The translations under genes and the position numbers were made by a program. The notes under the pieces are model-generated. The model was not told where the DNA came from. It saw only the letters and a program-made list of their open reading frames with translations, and made no database searches. Of a stretch of 64,000 nucleotides of DNA, positions 27,780 through 36,784 are shown one piece after another. Position 1 is the stretch's first letter, and each line of letters starts with the position of its first letter. The stretch covers positions 1 to 64,000 of the forward strand of contig NZ_RCNS01000004.1 of NCBI RefSeq assembly GCF_009725995.1. The letters run 5' to 3'. This DNA comes from Zobellia laminariae (GTDB lineage: Bacteria > Bacteroidota > Bacteroidia > Flavobacteriales > Flavobacteriaceae).

Positions 27780-28499
27780 ATGCAGGTAACTACCAAAGCT
27801 ATAGTTCTTACATCTCTTAAATACGGTGATACAAGTTTAATTGTAAAAGCCTTCACAAATTCCGGTGGTATAAAGTCTTATTTGTTAAGAGGAGTTTTAT
27901 CTTCCAAAAAGGGGAAATTGAAAACTGCTTATTTTCAGCCTTTGACCCAGCTAGAAATTGTTGCTAGCCACAGGAATAAAGGTTCTTTAGAAAGTATAAA
28001 AGAGGCTAAAATAAATTATCCGTACCAGACGCTACATTCAGATATTTCTAAAAATGCCATGACTTTATTTCTGGCCGAAATGCTGGCCAATAGTATTTAT
28101 GAGGAAGAAGCAAACGAAGCTCTTTTTGAATTCATAGAAGTCTCTCTGCAATGGCTGGATGCACAAAGCGGATTCTCTAATTTTCATATTTATTTTTTGG
28201 TTCGCTTAACTCGGTATTTGGGGTTTTATCCGGATACAAATGAGATAGAGTCAAGTTATTTTGATTTGTTAGAAGGTGAGTTTACTAATACGCTTTCTTT
28301 GAATCCAATTTTGAACGGAGAGAATCTTACTTATTTTAAAACCTTCTTGGGCATAAATTTTGATGAGATACATCATATCAAAATGAACAAAAGTAACCGT
28401 CAAGAACTTTTACAATCGCTTGTATTGTTCTATGAGTTGCATTTACAGGGATTTAGAAAACCAAAATCCCTTGCCATCTTAAACGAAGTCTTTAACTAG
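27780..28499 (+). CDS. recO: DNA repair protein RecO
   Basis: RecO of 239 residues, a recombination mediator that helps load RecA onto SSB-coated DNA in the RecFOR pathway. The N-terminal OB-fold is clear (MQVTTKAIVLTSLKYGDTSLIVKAFTNSGG, then RGVLSSKKGKLKTAYFQPLTQLEIV), followed by a helical C-terminal domain. The zinc-binding cysteines of some RecO proteins are absent, as is common in Bacteroidetes. Its stop is one base before the ATG of a TonB-dependent receptor, so the two are co-transcribed. Confidence 0.93.
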   Translation: MQVTTKAIVLTSLKYGDTSLIVKAFTNSGGIKSYLLRGVLSSKKGKLKTAYFQPLTQLEIVASHRNKGSLESIKEAKINYPYQTLHSDISKNAMTLFLAEMLANSIYEEEANEALFEFIEVSLQWLDAQSGFSNFHIYFLVRLTRYLGFYPDTNEIESSYFDLLEGEFTNTLSLNPILNGENLTYFKTFLGINFDEIHHIKMNKSNRQELLQSLVLFYELHLQGFRKPKSLAILNEVFN

Positions 28500-28500
28500 T

Positions 28501-30912
28501 ATGAACAAAGTTTTGTTTTTACTTATTTTTTTATGTGTTCAAGTGGGGTTTGCGCAGCAGACCACGGTTTTGGATGTGGATACCCGTGAACCTATAGGAA
28601 ACGTTGCTATTTACAATAATGACCATACAAAAACGGCACTTACTGATTTTGATGGAAAGGTAGACCTAAGTATTTTTAAACAAGAAGAACGTATTACTTT
28701 TCGTCATCTCAGTTATCAGTTAAGAAAGAGTACCCGTGGTCAAATCCGTAGGCACGGAAACCGATTTTTTTTGGTAATGAAAGCAGAACAGCTTGATGAG
28801 GTGGTCATGTCGGTTTCAAAATGGGAGCAGCAGAAGAAGGATATCCCTAATAAAATTACGGTTATAGATGCACGAGACATTGCTTTTACAAGCCCACAGA
28901 CTTCAGCAGATTTATTGCAGAACAGTGGTAAAGTGTTTGTTCAAAAAAGTCAGCTAGGAGGTGGCAGTCCTATGATTAGGGGCTTTGCTACCAACCGTTT
29001 ATTATTGTCCGTAGATGGTGTGCGTATGAACAATGCCATTTTTAGGGGAGGCAACCTTCAGAATGTAATTTCAATAGACCCCTACTCAATAAAAAGTACG
29101 GAGATAATTTTTGGCCCAGGTTCCGTTATTTACGGTAGTGATGCTATTGGTGGCGTTATGAATTTTTACACCAAGAAAGCAGAGTTCTCAAATTCTGAAA
29201 GTCTCTCTTTTTCCGGTAACGCAAGCTATCGTTTTGCTTCGGTAAATATAGAGAATACGGTTCATGTAGATTTTAATTTGGGTAAAAAGAAGTGGGCTTT
29301 TCTAACGAGCGCTTCATATAATAGTTTTGATGACATGAAAATGGGTTCTCACGGCCCTGACTCATATTTAAGAAATCAATATGTATCAACAGTCAATGGA
29401 ACCGATGTTCTTGTGTCCAATGAAAACCCTAAAGAGCAGAATCCTATAGGTTATAATCAATTTAATTTGATGCAAAAAATAGCCTATAAACCTAACAATA
29501 CTTGGCAATACGACTTAGGTCTTCATTATTCTGAAACATCGGACTATGCTAGATATGATCGTTTGATACGACCAGATAAGGCGGGAGATGGGCTTCGTTC
29601 TGCAGAATGGTATTATGGGCCTCAGAAGTGGTTCATGGGTAATTTACAAATGAATAAAAGAGGTAAGGGTATTTTTTACGATGGATTAAAGATAACCACC
29701 GCTTATCAACATTTTGAGGAAAGCCGAAATGACAGGGGTTTTCAGGACGTAATTAGATATTCAACAGAAGAGAAAGTAGATGCGATGTCTACTAACATCG
29801 ATTTTGAAAATAAAAAGATAGGTAACCTGCGCCTGTATTATGGAGGTGAATACATATTTAATAAAGTAGGTTCTGTGGGTAGTCAAGAAGATATAGAAAC
29901 CAATATAGTTTCTGGTACAGCTTCTAGATATCCTGATGGCTCTACTTGGCAAACTTTGGCGGGTTATGTAAACGGGGAGTATAAAGCCAAGCCTAATTTT
30001 ACTTTACTTTCTGGTCTTAGGTACAGTCATGTTTGGATTGATGCTGCTTTTGATAAGACCTATTATCCGTTTCCTTTTGATGATGCCAATCTTAATAATG
30101 GCGCATTAACCGGTAGTTTGGGATTCAGCTGGTTTCCAAAGGCAGATCTACAAATTACTTTAAACGGTTCAACAGGGTTTAGAGCACCTAATATAGATGA
30201 CGTTGGCAAAATATTTGATTCTGAGCCTGGTGCCGTGGTAGTTCCAAATCCTGACTTAGAACCCGAGTATGCCTATAATATGGAATTGGGCATTCAAAAG
30301 AATTTTAATGACAAGTTAGTTTTTAAAAGTGCGGCGTTCTATACCTATTTGGTAGATGCTTTGGTGCGTAGAGATTATTTGTTTGATGGAGAAGATGAAA
30401 TTATGTACAATGGCGAATTGAGCAGCGTACAGGCTATTCAAAATGCTGCGAAGGCTTTTGTTTATGGGTTTGAATTTGGGGTGGAAGCTTTCCTTACGGA
30501 TAATATTTCAGTGGTTTCTAATCTAACTATCACCGAGGGTGTTGAGGAAGAAGAGGATGGTACAGAGTCTCCAGGAAGGCATGTGTCACCTACTTTTGGT
30601 GATTTACACCTAGTTTATAAGAACCAAAGACTAAAAACAGATTTGTTCTTGAATTATAACGGAGAGATTCCGTTTTATGATTTAGCTACTTCTGAACGTA
30701 GTAAAGAGTACATCTATGCAACGGATGTAGATGGTAATCCGTATTCTCCGTCTTGGTATACCTTAAATATTCGCTCGCAGTATGAAGTTACTAGTGATCT
30801 TAAAGTTTCTTTAAACCTTGAGAATTTTACAGATCAACGGTATCGTTCGTATTCTTCGGGAATTTCTGCACCAGGTATAAATTTGGTTCTAGGTTTGGGA
30901 TACCGGTTTTAG
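28501..30912 (+). CDS. TonB-dependent outer-membrane receptor, heme/siderophore-receptor-like
   Basis: An outer-membrane active transporter of 803 residues: signal peptide MNKVLFLLIFLCVQVGFAQ, a short carboxypeptidase-regulatory-like N-terminal domain (about 20-95, ending DEVVMSVSKW), the plug (about 110-235, with QLGGGSPMIRGFATNRLLLSVDGVRMNNAIFR) and a 22-strand barrel ending in GLGYRF with C-terminal Phe. The plug pattern resembles the HmuR/hemoglobin-receptor class, but no heme gene lies nearby. The recO-receptor coupling (1-nt spacer) is one I associate with flavobacterial genomes. A hairpin terminator follows. Confidence 0.9.
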   Translation: MNKVLFLLIFLCVQVGFAQQTTVLDVDTREPIGNVAIYNNDHTKTALTDFDGKVDLSIFKQEERITFRHLSYQLRKSTRGQIRRHGNRFFLVMKAEQLDEVVMSVSKWEQQKKDIPNKITVIDARDIAFTSPQTSADLLQNSGKVFVQKSQLGGGSPMIRGFATNRLLLSVDGVRMNNAIFRGGNLQNVISIDPYSIKSTEIIFGPGSVIYGSDAIGGVMNFYTKKAEFSNSESLSFSGNASYRFASVNIENTVHVDFNLGKKKWAFLTSASYNSFDDMKMGSHGPDSYLRNQYVSTVNGTDVLVSNENPKEQNPIGYNQFNLMQKIAYKPNNTWQYDLGLHYSETSDYARYDRLIRPDKAGDGLRSAEWYYGPQKWFMGNLQMNKRGKGIFYDGLKITTAYQHFEESRNDRGFQDVIRYSTEEKVDAMSTNIDFENKKIGNLRLYYGGEYIFNKVGSVGSQEDIETNIVSGTASRYPDGSTWQTLAGYVNGEYKAKPNFTLLSGLRYSHVWIDAAFDKTYYPFPFDDANLNNGALTGSLGFSWFPKADLQITLNGSTGFRAPNIDDVGKIFDSEPGAVVVPNPDLEPEYAYNMELGIQKNFNDKLVFKSAAFYTYLVDALVRRDYLFDGEDEIMYNGELSSVQAIQNAAKAFVYGFEFGVEAFLTDNISVVSNLTITEGVEEEEDGTESPGRHVSPTFGDLHLVYKNQRLKTDLFLNYNGEIPFYDLATSERSKEYIYATDVDGNPYSPSWYTLNIRSQYEVTSDLKVSLNLENFTDQRYRSYSSGISAPGINLVLGLGYRF

Positions 30913-30937
30913 TAATACAAAAAGGTCTAAAAATAAA

Positions 30938-30962
30938 GAACCCCAGCCATTGGCCGGGGTTC
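30938..30962. terminator. Terminator between the TonB receptor and the LEA-like gene
   Basis: GAACCCC at 30938-30944 pairs with GGGGTTC at 30956-30962, with an inner GCC/GGC. A-rich sequence precedes it. It lies between convergent genes. Confidence 0.7.
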
Positions 30963-30989
30963 TCACGTTATAATAAGTATAACTTATAA

Positions 30990-31430
30990 TTAGTTGATAG
31001 CAGCTTTTGCTTTATCAGCAGCACTGTTAGCAGCAGCTTTAGCATCGTCACCAGCTTTATTAGCAGCGTCTGTTGCTTTGTCAGCAGCACCACTAGCGGC
31101 ATCTTTAACATCTGCAGCAGCTTCGTTAGCTTTTGCTTTGATATCTTCGCCAGCTTCGTTAGCTTTAGCTTTTAAATCGTTAGCTGCATCTTCTGCACCA
31201 GCTTTGATATCTTCACCTGCTTCAGCAGCTTTGTCCATAGCTTCGCTACCTGCTTCACTTGCTTTATCCATGGCATCAGATCCCATTTCTTTAGCATCTT
31301 CACCAGCCTGCTCCATTGCAGCACCAGCTTCGTCTGTAGCACTCTTTGCTTTATCAGCAGCTTCTCTACAAGAAACGAAAGACATACTCAAGGCAAGCAT
31401 TAAAACGGAACCTAAAATTACTTTTTTCAT
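30990..31430 (-). CDS. LEA-like Ala/Lys-rich repeat lipoprotein
   Basis: A protein of 146 residues with lipoprotein signal MKKVILGSVLMLALSMSFVSC, then about 120 residues made almost only of Ala, Lys, Asp, Glu, Gly, Asn and Ser. The body is a run of degenerate 11-residue units such as SEAMDKAAEAG, EDIKAKANEAA and DKATDAANKAG, the amphipathic-helix pattern of group 3 LEA proteins and apolipoprotein-like stress proteins. It should be anchored to a membrane and fold into long charged helices; a role in desiccation, salt or envelope stress is inference. The start at 31430 gives the signal; the longer frame to 31481 does not. Confidence 0.8.
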   Translation of the reverse strand: MKKVILGSVLMLALSMSFVSCREAADKAKSATDEAGAAMEQAGEDAKEMGSDAMDKASEAGSEAMDKAAEAGEDIKAGAEDAANDLKAKANEAGEDIKAKANEAAADVKDAASGAADKATDAANKAGDDAKAAANSAADKAKAAIN

Positions 31431-31580
31431 GATTTTGTGTTTAAAAGTTTTGTTTAATTGTTTTTGTGATATACGTATCAAACGACATTTTGGACGCTAT
31501 ATTTTAACATTTTCTTACAAAGTTGTTTTTCATGCCGTATTTCAATTCTTTCAAATCGACTTAATTCGGGTAAAAATCCC

Positions 31581-31588
31581 TAATTTTG
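31581..31588 (+). promoter_or_regulatory. Bacteroidetes -7 element for ileS
   Basis: TAATTTTG matches TAnnTTTG, about 34 nt before the ileS ATG at 31622. Confidence 0.5.
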
Positions 31589-31621
31589 CAGCCTTAAATT
31601 AATGCAGTAGAGCCACTTATT

Positions 31622-34600
31622 ATGAAGTTTGCGGAATATAAAGGATTGGATTTGCCCAAAGTAGCTGAGGATATACTCGATTACTGGAAACAAAACCAAA
31701 TATTTGAAAAAAGTGTTTCCTCTAGAGAGGGTAAACCTAGTTATGTATTTTACGAGGGTCCGCCATCGGCAAACGGTATGCCTGGTATTCACCACGTAAT
31801 GGCGCGAACTATCAAGGATATTTTTCCTAGGTACAAGACCATGAAGGGTTTTCAGGTAAAACGAAAAGCTGGATGGGATACCCACGGACTACCTATTGAG
31901 TTGGGTGTTGAGAAAGAATTGGGTATCACTAAAGAAGATATTGGAAAAAAAATTTCCGTAGAAGAATATAATGCTGCTTGTAAAAAAGCGGTCATGCGTT
32001 ATACTGATGTATGGAACCGTATGACGGAGCAAGTAGGGTATTGGGTAGATATGAAAGACCCATACATTACTTACAAGCCAAAATATATGGAATCCGTTTG
32101 GTGGTTATTGAAGGAGATATATGATAAAGGCCTAATTTATAAAGGATATACAATTCAGCCTTACTCGCCAAAGGCGGGTACAGGTTTAAGTTCGCATGAA
32201 TTAAACCAACCAGGAACGTATCAAGATGTTACGGATACAACGGTTGTTGCACAATTTAAAGCTATAGAAGAATCATTGCCAGACTTTCTTCAGAATGAAG
32301 GTGATGTTTATTTCTTGGCTTGGACAACTACACCATGGACACTTCCTTCCAACACTGCATTGACTGTTGGGCCAAAGATTGATTATGTTTTGGTGGAAAC
32401 GTACAATCAGTACACATTTAAACCAATGAACGTCGTGCTTGCCAAGAATTTGGTAGGTAAACAGTTTTCTGGGAAGTTTAAACAAGTTGAGACAAAACCA
32501 GAATTATTAGAATATACATCTGGTGACAAGAAAATTCCTTTCTATGTTGTAAAAGAATTTGTGGGTAAGGATTTAGTAGGTGTTAAATATGAGCAATTAC
32601 TAGATTATGCACTCCCATATCAAAACCCTGAAAACGCATTTCGTGTAATTTCGGGAGATTTTGTAACCATAGATGATGGTACCGGTATTGTGCACACTGC
32701 GCCTACTTTTGGTGCGGATGATGCTTTGGTGGCCAAACAGGCATCCCCAGAAATACCACCATTATTAGTACTTGACGAAAATAATAATCCAGTTCCTTTG
32801 GTGGATTTGCAAGGTAGATTTCGTCCCGAAATGAAAGAGTTTGGCGGCAAATACGTCAAAAACGAATATTATGAAACAGGCGAAGAACCTGAAAGATCAA
32901 TAGATGTAGAGCTTGCTATAAAATTAAAAGAAGAGAACAAGGCTTTTAAAGTAGAGAAGTATGTTCACAGTTATCCTAACTGCTGGCGTACGGACAAGCC
33001 TATCTTATATTACCCGTTAGATTCATGGTTCATTAAAATCAGCGATGTTAAGGATCGCATGTTTGAATTGAACAAGACAATTAACTGGAAACCAAAATCA
33101 ACTGGCGAAGGCCGTTTTGGGAATTGGTTGGCCAACGCTAATGACTGGAACCTATCTAGGTCTAGGTATTGGGGTATTCCTCTTCCTATCTGGAGAACAG
33201 AAGATGGCAAAGAAGAAATAATGATCGGATCAGTAGCTGAGTTGAAGTCGGAAATGGCAAAGGCAGTAGCTGCAGGGGTAATGAAAAAAGATATTTTCGA
33301 TGATTTTATAGTCGGTGATCTATCCGAAGAGAATTACGATAAAATAGACCTGCATAAGAATATTGTGGATGATGTTGTTTTGGTATCAGCATCAGGTAAA
33401 CCCATGAAACGCGAAAGCGATCTTATTGATGTTTGGTTTGATAGTGGCTCCATGCCATATGCGCAATGGCACTACCCATTTGAAAATAAAGAACTCATAG
33501 ATGAAGGCAAGACGTTTCCTGCGGATTTTATCGCAGAAGGAGTAGATCAAACCAGAGGTTGGTTCTATACGCTACATGCTATTGGTACTATGGTTTTTGA
33601 TTCCGTAGCCTATAAAAATGTAGTGTCTAACGGCCTTGTATTGGATAAAGAGGGTAAGAAGATGTCTAAGCGTCTTGGGAATGCGGTAGATCCTTTTGAC
33701 ACCATGAACGAGCACGGAGCAGATGCTACGCGCTGGTACATGATTTCTAATGCCAATCCTTGGGATAATTTAAAATTTGATACAGAAGGTATAGTTGAGG
33801 TAAAACGAAAATTCTTCGGGACACTTTATAATACCTATTCTTTTTTCTGTCTGTATGCCAATATAGATGCTTTTGATTATTCGGAGGATGAAATTCCGTT
33901 GAACGAAAGACCAGAAATAGACCGATGGATTTTATCGGAACTTCATTCGTTGATTAAAACGGTTGATGAAGCTTATGCCGATTATGAGCCTACTAAGGCA
34001 ACACGTGCTATTTCAGACTATGTACAGGAGAATTTAAGTAACTGGTATGTGCGTTTGTGTAGAAGACGTTTCTGGAAAGGTACGTATGAGAAAGATAAAA
34101 TATCGGCCTATCAAACGCTGTATACTTGTCTTGAAACAGTAGCTAAATTATCAGCACCAGTTGCTCCGTTCTTTATGGATAGACTTTATAAAGATTTAAC
34201 AAATACGACTCATACGGAGGATTTTGAAAGTGTACATTTGGCTAAATTTCCAGTATACAATGAAGCAATTGTAGATAGGGATTTGGAAAGTAAGATGGAC
34301 AAAGCGCAGACTATTTCGTCTTTGGTGCTTTCTATCCGTCAGAAAGAAAAGATAAAAGTGCGCCAACCATTACAGAAAGTAATGATTCCTATTTTGGATG
34401 AGAAGCAAAAGCATGAGATAGAAGCAGTGGCAGATCTTATCATGTCTGAAGTGAATGTTAAAGAAATAGAATTACTGGATGACGCTTCTGGTATTTTGGT
34501 GAAACAGATTAAGCCTAATTTTAAAGTTTTAGGGCCTAAATTTGGGAAGGATATGAAAAAAATTGCTCAAGCCGTTGCTAAGTTGGGGCAAGATGATATC

Positions 34601-35020
34601 CAAAAAATCGAACAGGATGGCGAAATTTCGCTTGATATTATCGATAAAATTATTACATTACAATTGCAAGATGTAGAGATAGCCTCTCAAGACATTGAAG
34701 GTTGGTTAGTTGCTAGTTCAGGACCTATTACGGTAGCTTTGGACGTAACAATCAACGAAAATTTAAGAGAAGAGGGTATTGCTAGGGAGCTTGTAAACAG
34801 AATTCAGAACATAAGAAAAGATTCTGGATTTGAGGTGACGGATAGAATTGATGTTAAAATTCTTAAAGATGGGCTCGTAGAAAAAGCGGTATTTAATAAT
34901 TTAGATTATATTAAGACCGAAACATTGACCGCCGAACTTGTTTTTGAGGAAAAATTGGATAAAGGAACCGAGGTTTCTTTTGATGAAATTACAACTAAAT
35001 TATTTATTGAAAAACATTAG
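31622..35020 (+). CDS. ileS: Isoleucyl-tRNA synthetase, type 2, with GxHH-type HIGH motif
   Basis: Class I aminoacyl-tRNA synthetase of 1,132 residues charging tRNA-Ile. Length and the GWDTHGLPIELGVEKELG block place it in the type 2 (eukaryote-like, typically mupirocin-resistant) group, as is usual for Bacteroidetes. The second signature KMSKRLGN is canonical; the CP1 editing domain (about 200-400, AWTTTPWTLPSNTAL and GTGIVHTAP) is complete. The HIGH position reads G55-I-H-H58 instead of HxGH, a known swapped form in some IleRS2. The C-terminal anticodon region is long and lacks the type 1 zinc finger. The TraR/DksA-like gene follows 4 nt later. Confidence 0.95.
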   Translation: MKFAEYKGLDLPKVAEDILDYWKQNQIFEKSVSSREGKPSYVFYEGPPSANGMPGIHHVMARTIKDIFPRYKTMKGFQVKRKAGWDTHGLPIELGVEKELGITKEDIGKKISVEEYNAACKKAVMRYTDVWNRMTEQVGYWVDMKDPYITYKPKYMESVWWLLKEIYDKGLIYKGYTIQPYSPKAGTGLSSHELNQPGTYQDVTDTTVVAQFKAIEESLPDFLQNEGDVYFLAWTTTPWTLPSNTALTVGPKIDYVLVETYNQYTFKPMNVVLAKNLVGKQFSGKFKQVETKPELLEYTSGDKKIPFYVVKEFVGKDLVGVKYEQLLDYALPYQNPENAFRVISGDFVTIDDGTGIVHTAPTFGADDALVAKQASPEIPPLLVLDENNNPVPLVDLQGRFRPEMKEFGGKYVKNEYYETGEEPERSIDVELAIKLKEENKAFKVEKYVHSYPNCWRTDKPILYYPLDSWFIKISDVKDRMFELNKTINWKPKSTGEGRFGNWLANANDWNLSRSRYWGIPLPIWRTEDGKEEIMIGSVAELKSEMAKAVAAGVMKKDIFDDFIVGDLSEENYDKIDLHKNIVDDVVLVSASGKPMKRESDLIDVWFDSGSMPYAQWHYPFENKELIDEGKTFPADFIAEGVDQTRGWFYTLHAIGTMVFDSVAYKNVVSNGLVLDKEGKKMSKRLGNAVDPFDTMNEHGADATRWYMISNANPWDNLKFDTEGIVEVKRKFFGTLYNTYSFFCLYANIDAFDYSEDEIPLNERPEIDRWILSELHSLIKTVDEAYADYEPTKATRAISDYVQENLSNWYVRLCRRRFWKGTYEKDKISAYQTLYTCLETVAKLSAPVAPFFMDRLYKDLTNTTHTEDFESVHLAKFPVYNEAIVDRDLESKMDKAQTISSLVLSIRQKEKIKVRQPLQKVMIPILDEKQKHEIEAVADLIMSEVNVKEIELLDDASGILVKQIKPNFKVLGPKFGKDMKKIAQAVAKLGQDDIQKIEQDGEISLDIIDKIITLQLQDVEIASQDIEGWLVASSGPITVALDVTINENLREEGIARELVNRIQNIRKDSGFEVTDRIDVKILKDGLVEKAVFNNLDYIKTETLTAELVFEEKLDKGTEVSFDEITTKLFIEKH

Positions 35021-35024
35021 AATA

Positions 35025-35408
35025 ATGGCAGAAGATTTAAAAGTTAGGTATTCGGACAAGGATCTTGCCGAATTTAGAGTTCTGATCGAGGACAAAATCG
35101 AAAAGGCTAAAAGTCATTTAGACTTATTGAAGAGCTCTTATATGAATGATGGTAATAACGGTACGGATGATACTTCGCCAACGTTTAAAGCCTTTGAAGA
35201 GGGGTCTGAAACGATGAGCAAAGAAGCAAATACGCAGTTGGCTATACGTCAGGAGAAATTTATCAGAGATTTGAAAAATGCCGTTTTGCGCATCGAGAAT
35301 AAGACATATGGTATTTGCCGCGTTACTGGCAAATTAATCGCTAAAGAACGTCTTAAGCTTGTACCACATGCTACATTAAGTATTGAGGCAAAGAATATGC
35401 AGAAGTAA
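35025..35408 (+). CDS. TraR/DksA family protein, degenerate zinc finger
   Basis: A protein of 127 residues with an N-terminal helical hairpin (about 10-90) and the TraR/DksA C-terminal block YGICRVTGKLIAKERLKLVPHATLSIEAKN. The usual four zinc cysteines are reduced to one, so the C-terminal fold must be stabilised otherwise; this pattern is typical in Bacteroidetes. DksA-type proteins enter the RNA polymerase secondary channel and tune rRNA and stress promoters. Its ATG is 4 nt after ileS, so both are co-transcribed, and a strong terminator follows. Confidence 0.88.
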   Translation: MAEDLKVRYSDKDLAEFRVLIEDKIEKAKSHLDLLKSSYMNDGNNGTDDTSPTFKAFEEGSETMSKEANTQLAIRQEKFIRDLKNAVLRIENKTYGICRVTGKLIAKERLKLVPHATLSIEAKNMQK

Positions 35409-35431
35409 TTTCAGCAAGATTATAATTTTAG

Positions 35432-35466
35432 GGCCTACAAGAAATTAGTTCTTGTAGGCCTTTTTT
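35432..35466 (+). terminator. Strong terminator after ileS and the TraR/DksA-like gene
   Basis: A perfect 12-bp stem (GGCCTACAAGAA at 35432-35443, TTCTTGTAGGCC at 35449-35460) with a 5-nt loop is followed by six T. Confidence 0.92.
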
Positions 35467-35478
35467 ACACCCGCAAAA

Positions 35479-36092
35479 ATGAAGTGCTTTCTTGTTTCCT
35501 TTTTCGTCTTTAATCTCTTAGCTGCGCAAAAGGTGGTAAAAAAACATTGATCAATGATGCGGTTACGGCAATCAATATTGATGTAAACAGCTGTTATAAA
35601 TTAGTTTTAGAAACATCGGAAAGTCATGAAATGTCTGTTGAGGCCGTTATTGATGGTGAGTATAAAAAAGACCTTTTGTTATCTATAAAAGAGGAGGGTA
35701 CTTCTATAATGATAAGTAGTGGTTTTCAGCCCAATTTTAAGAATCCCAATGACAAGCTTAGTGCACATAAGGTCATTTCAATTTCTTTAAAAATCATGTT
35801 GCCTCGTCATAAGTATGTTACTGTATTTGGTAGAAGTTGCAATGTTATTGCGGAGGGAGATTACAATGGGCTTGATGTTTCGCTAAACGATGGTAATTGT
35901 GAGCTTTTTAATGTTTCCGAAATAGTAAAGGTGCATACCCAAAGCGGTGGCATATGGGTACATGCCTTAAATGCGGATATAGATGCTATTAGTAAATATG
36001 GGAAAATTACTAAGGAAGACATTCCAAAAGGGGGGGCTAAGTATACGCTGACTTCCGTAACGGGAAATATCCGAATAAATAAAACCGAATAA
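35479..36092 (+). pseudogene. Frameshifted secreted protein of unknown function
   Basis: The ATG at 35479 begins a good signal peptide (MKCFLVSFFVFNLLAAQKVVKK) but the frame stops at TGA 35548-35550. The matching mature domain continues in another frame to 36092: TLINDAVTAINIDVNSCYKLVLETSE..., a beta-helical, DUF4097-like repeat domain without Cys anchoring. The switch falls in a run of seven A at 35538-35544; eight A would fuse both parts into one protein of about 204 residues. Without correction only a TTG at 35547 could start the domain, and then it would lack a signal. Either a real frameshift, a homopolymer read error, or slippage at the A-run explains this. It lies between the TraR/DksA-like gene and lspA. 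Confidence 0.75.
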
Positions 36093-36098
36093 TATACT

Positions 36099-36106
36099 TA
36101 TTTTTG
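36099..36106 (+). promoter_or_regulatory. Bacteroidetes -7 element for lspA
   Basis: TATTTTTG matches TAnnTTTG, about 24 nt before the lspA ATG at 36130 and just after the preceding stop codon. Confidence 0.45.
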
Positions 36107-36129
36107 CCCATTCAAGTTGTAGATGTACT

Positions 36130-36780
36130 ATGAATTTAAAGAAGTCATTGCTCATTATCATAGCAGTATTGTTAATTGATCAGCTGAGCAAAATATATAT
36201 AAAGACCCATTTTGTATTAGGGGATTCCGTTGAAGTTTTCAGTTGGTTCAAAATACTGTTCATTGAGAATTCTGGAGCGGCTTGGGGTGCTAAATTAAGT
36301 GACTTCCTTCCTATTTCAGAGCCTACGGGTAAATTGGTGTTAACGGTATTTAGACTGTTCGCTGTTGGAGGAATAGGGTATTGGTTATATGATACCATAC
36401 AGAAGAAATCCTCTAAAACTTTAATACTTGCGGTCTGTTTAATTTTTGCCGGTGCATTGGGTAATATTATTGATTCTGTGGTATACGGAGTTATTTTTAG
36501 CGATAGCTATCAACAATTGGCCACTGCATTTTCAAATGAGCCATATGGTAGTCTTTTTTATGGTAAAGTGGTAGATATGCTTTATTTTCCTATGGTAGAT
36601 ACCACATGGCCAGATTGGGTACCTTATTTTGGAGGGGCTACTTTTCGCTTTTTTGAACCAGTATTCAATATTGCGGATATGGCCATTAGCACCGGTGTAG
36701 GTGTTCTTCTCGTTTTTAATAAGAGAGCTTTTGGTAAAGAAGGTGAAGACGAAGAAACAACCGTAGAGGAAACAGCTTAA
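36130..36780 (+). CDS. lspA: Lipoprotein signal peptidase (signal peptidase II)
   Basis: Inner-membrane aspartyl protease of 216 residues that removes signal peptides from prolipoproteins. Four membrane helices; the conserved ENSGAAWG block follows the first periplasmic segment, and the two catalytic Asp lie in GNIIDSVVYG and FNIADMAIS. It is longer than the E. coli enzyme because of an extra periplasmic loop (about 120-165), common in Bacteroidetes. Its substrates in this window include at least seven predicted lipoproteins. Confidence 0.95.
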   Translation: MNLKKSLLIIIAVLLIDQLSKIYIKTHFVLGDSVEVFSWFKILFIENSGAAWGAKLSDFLPISEPTGKLVLTVFRLFAVGGIGYWLYDTIQKKSSKTLILAVCLIFAGALGNIIDSVVYGVIFSDSYQQLATAFSNEPYGSLFYGKVVDMLYFPMVDTTWPDWVPYFGGATFRFFEPVFNIADMAISTGVGVLLVFNKRAFGKEGEDEETTVEETA

Positions 36781-36784
36781 TTTC

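Noticed and set aside
30994..31602. 202-aa Ala/Ser-rich open frame on the plus strand
   Set aside because: It is the antisense of the LEA-like repeat gene. The Ala-rich coding repeats keep the opposite frame open by composition, and no gene-like features are present.
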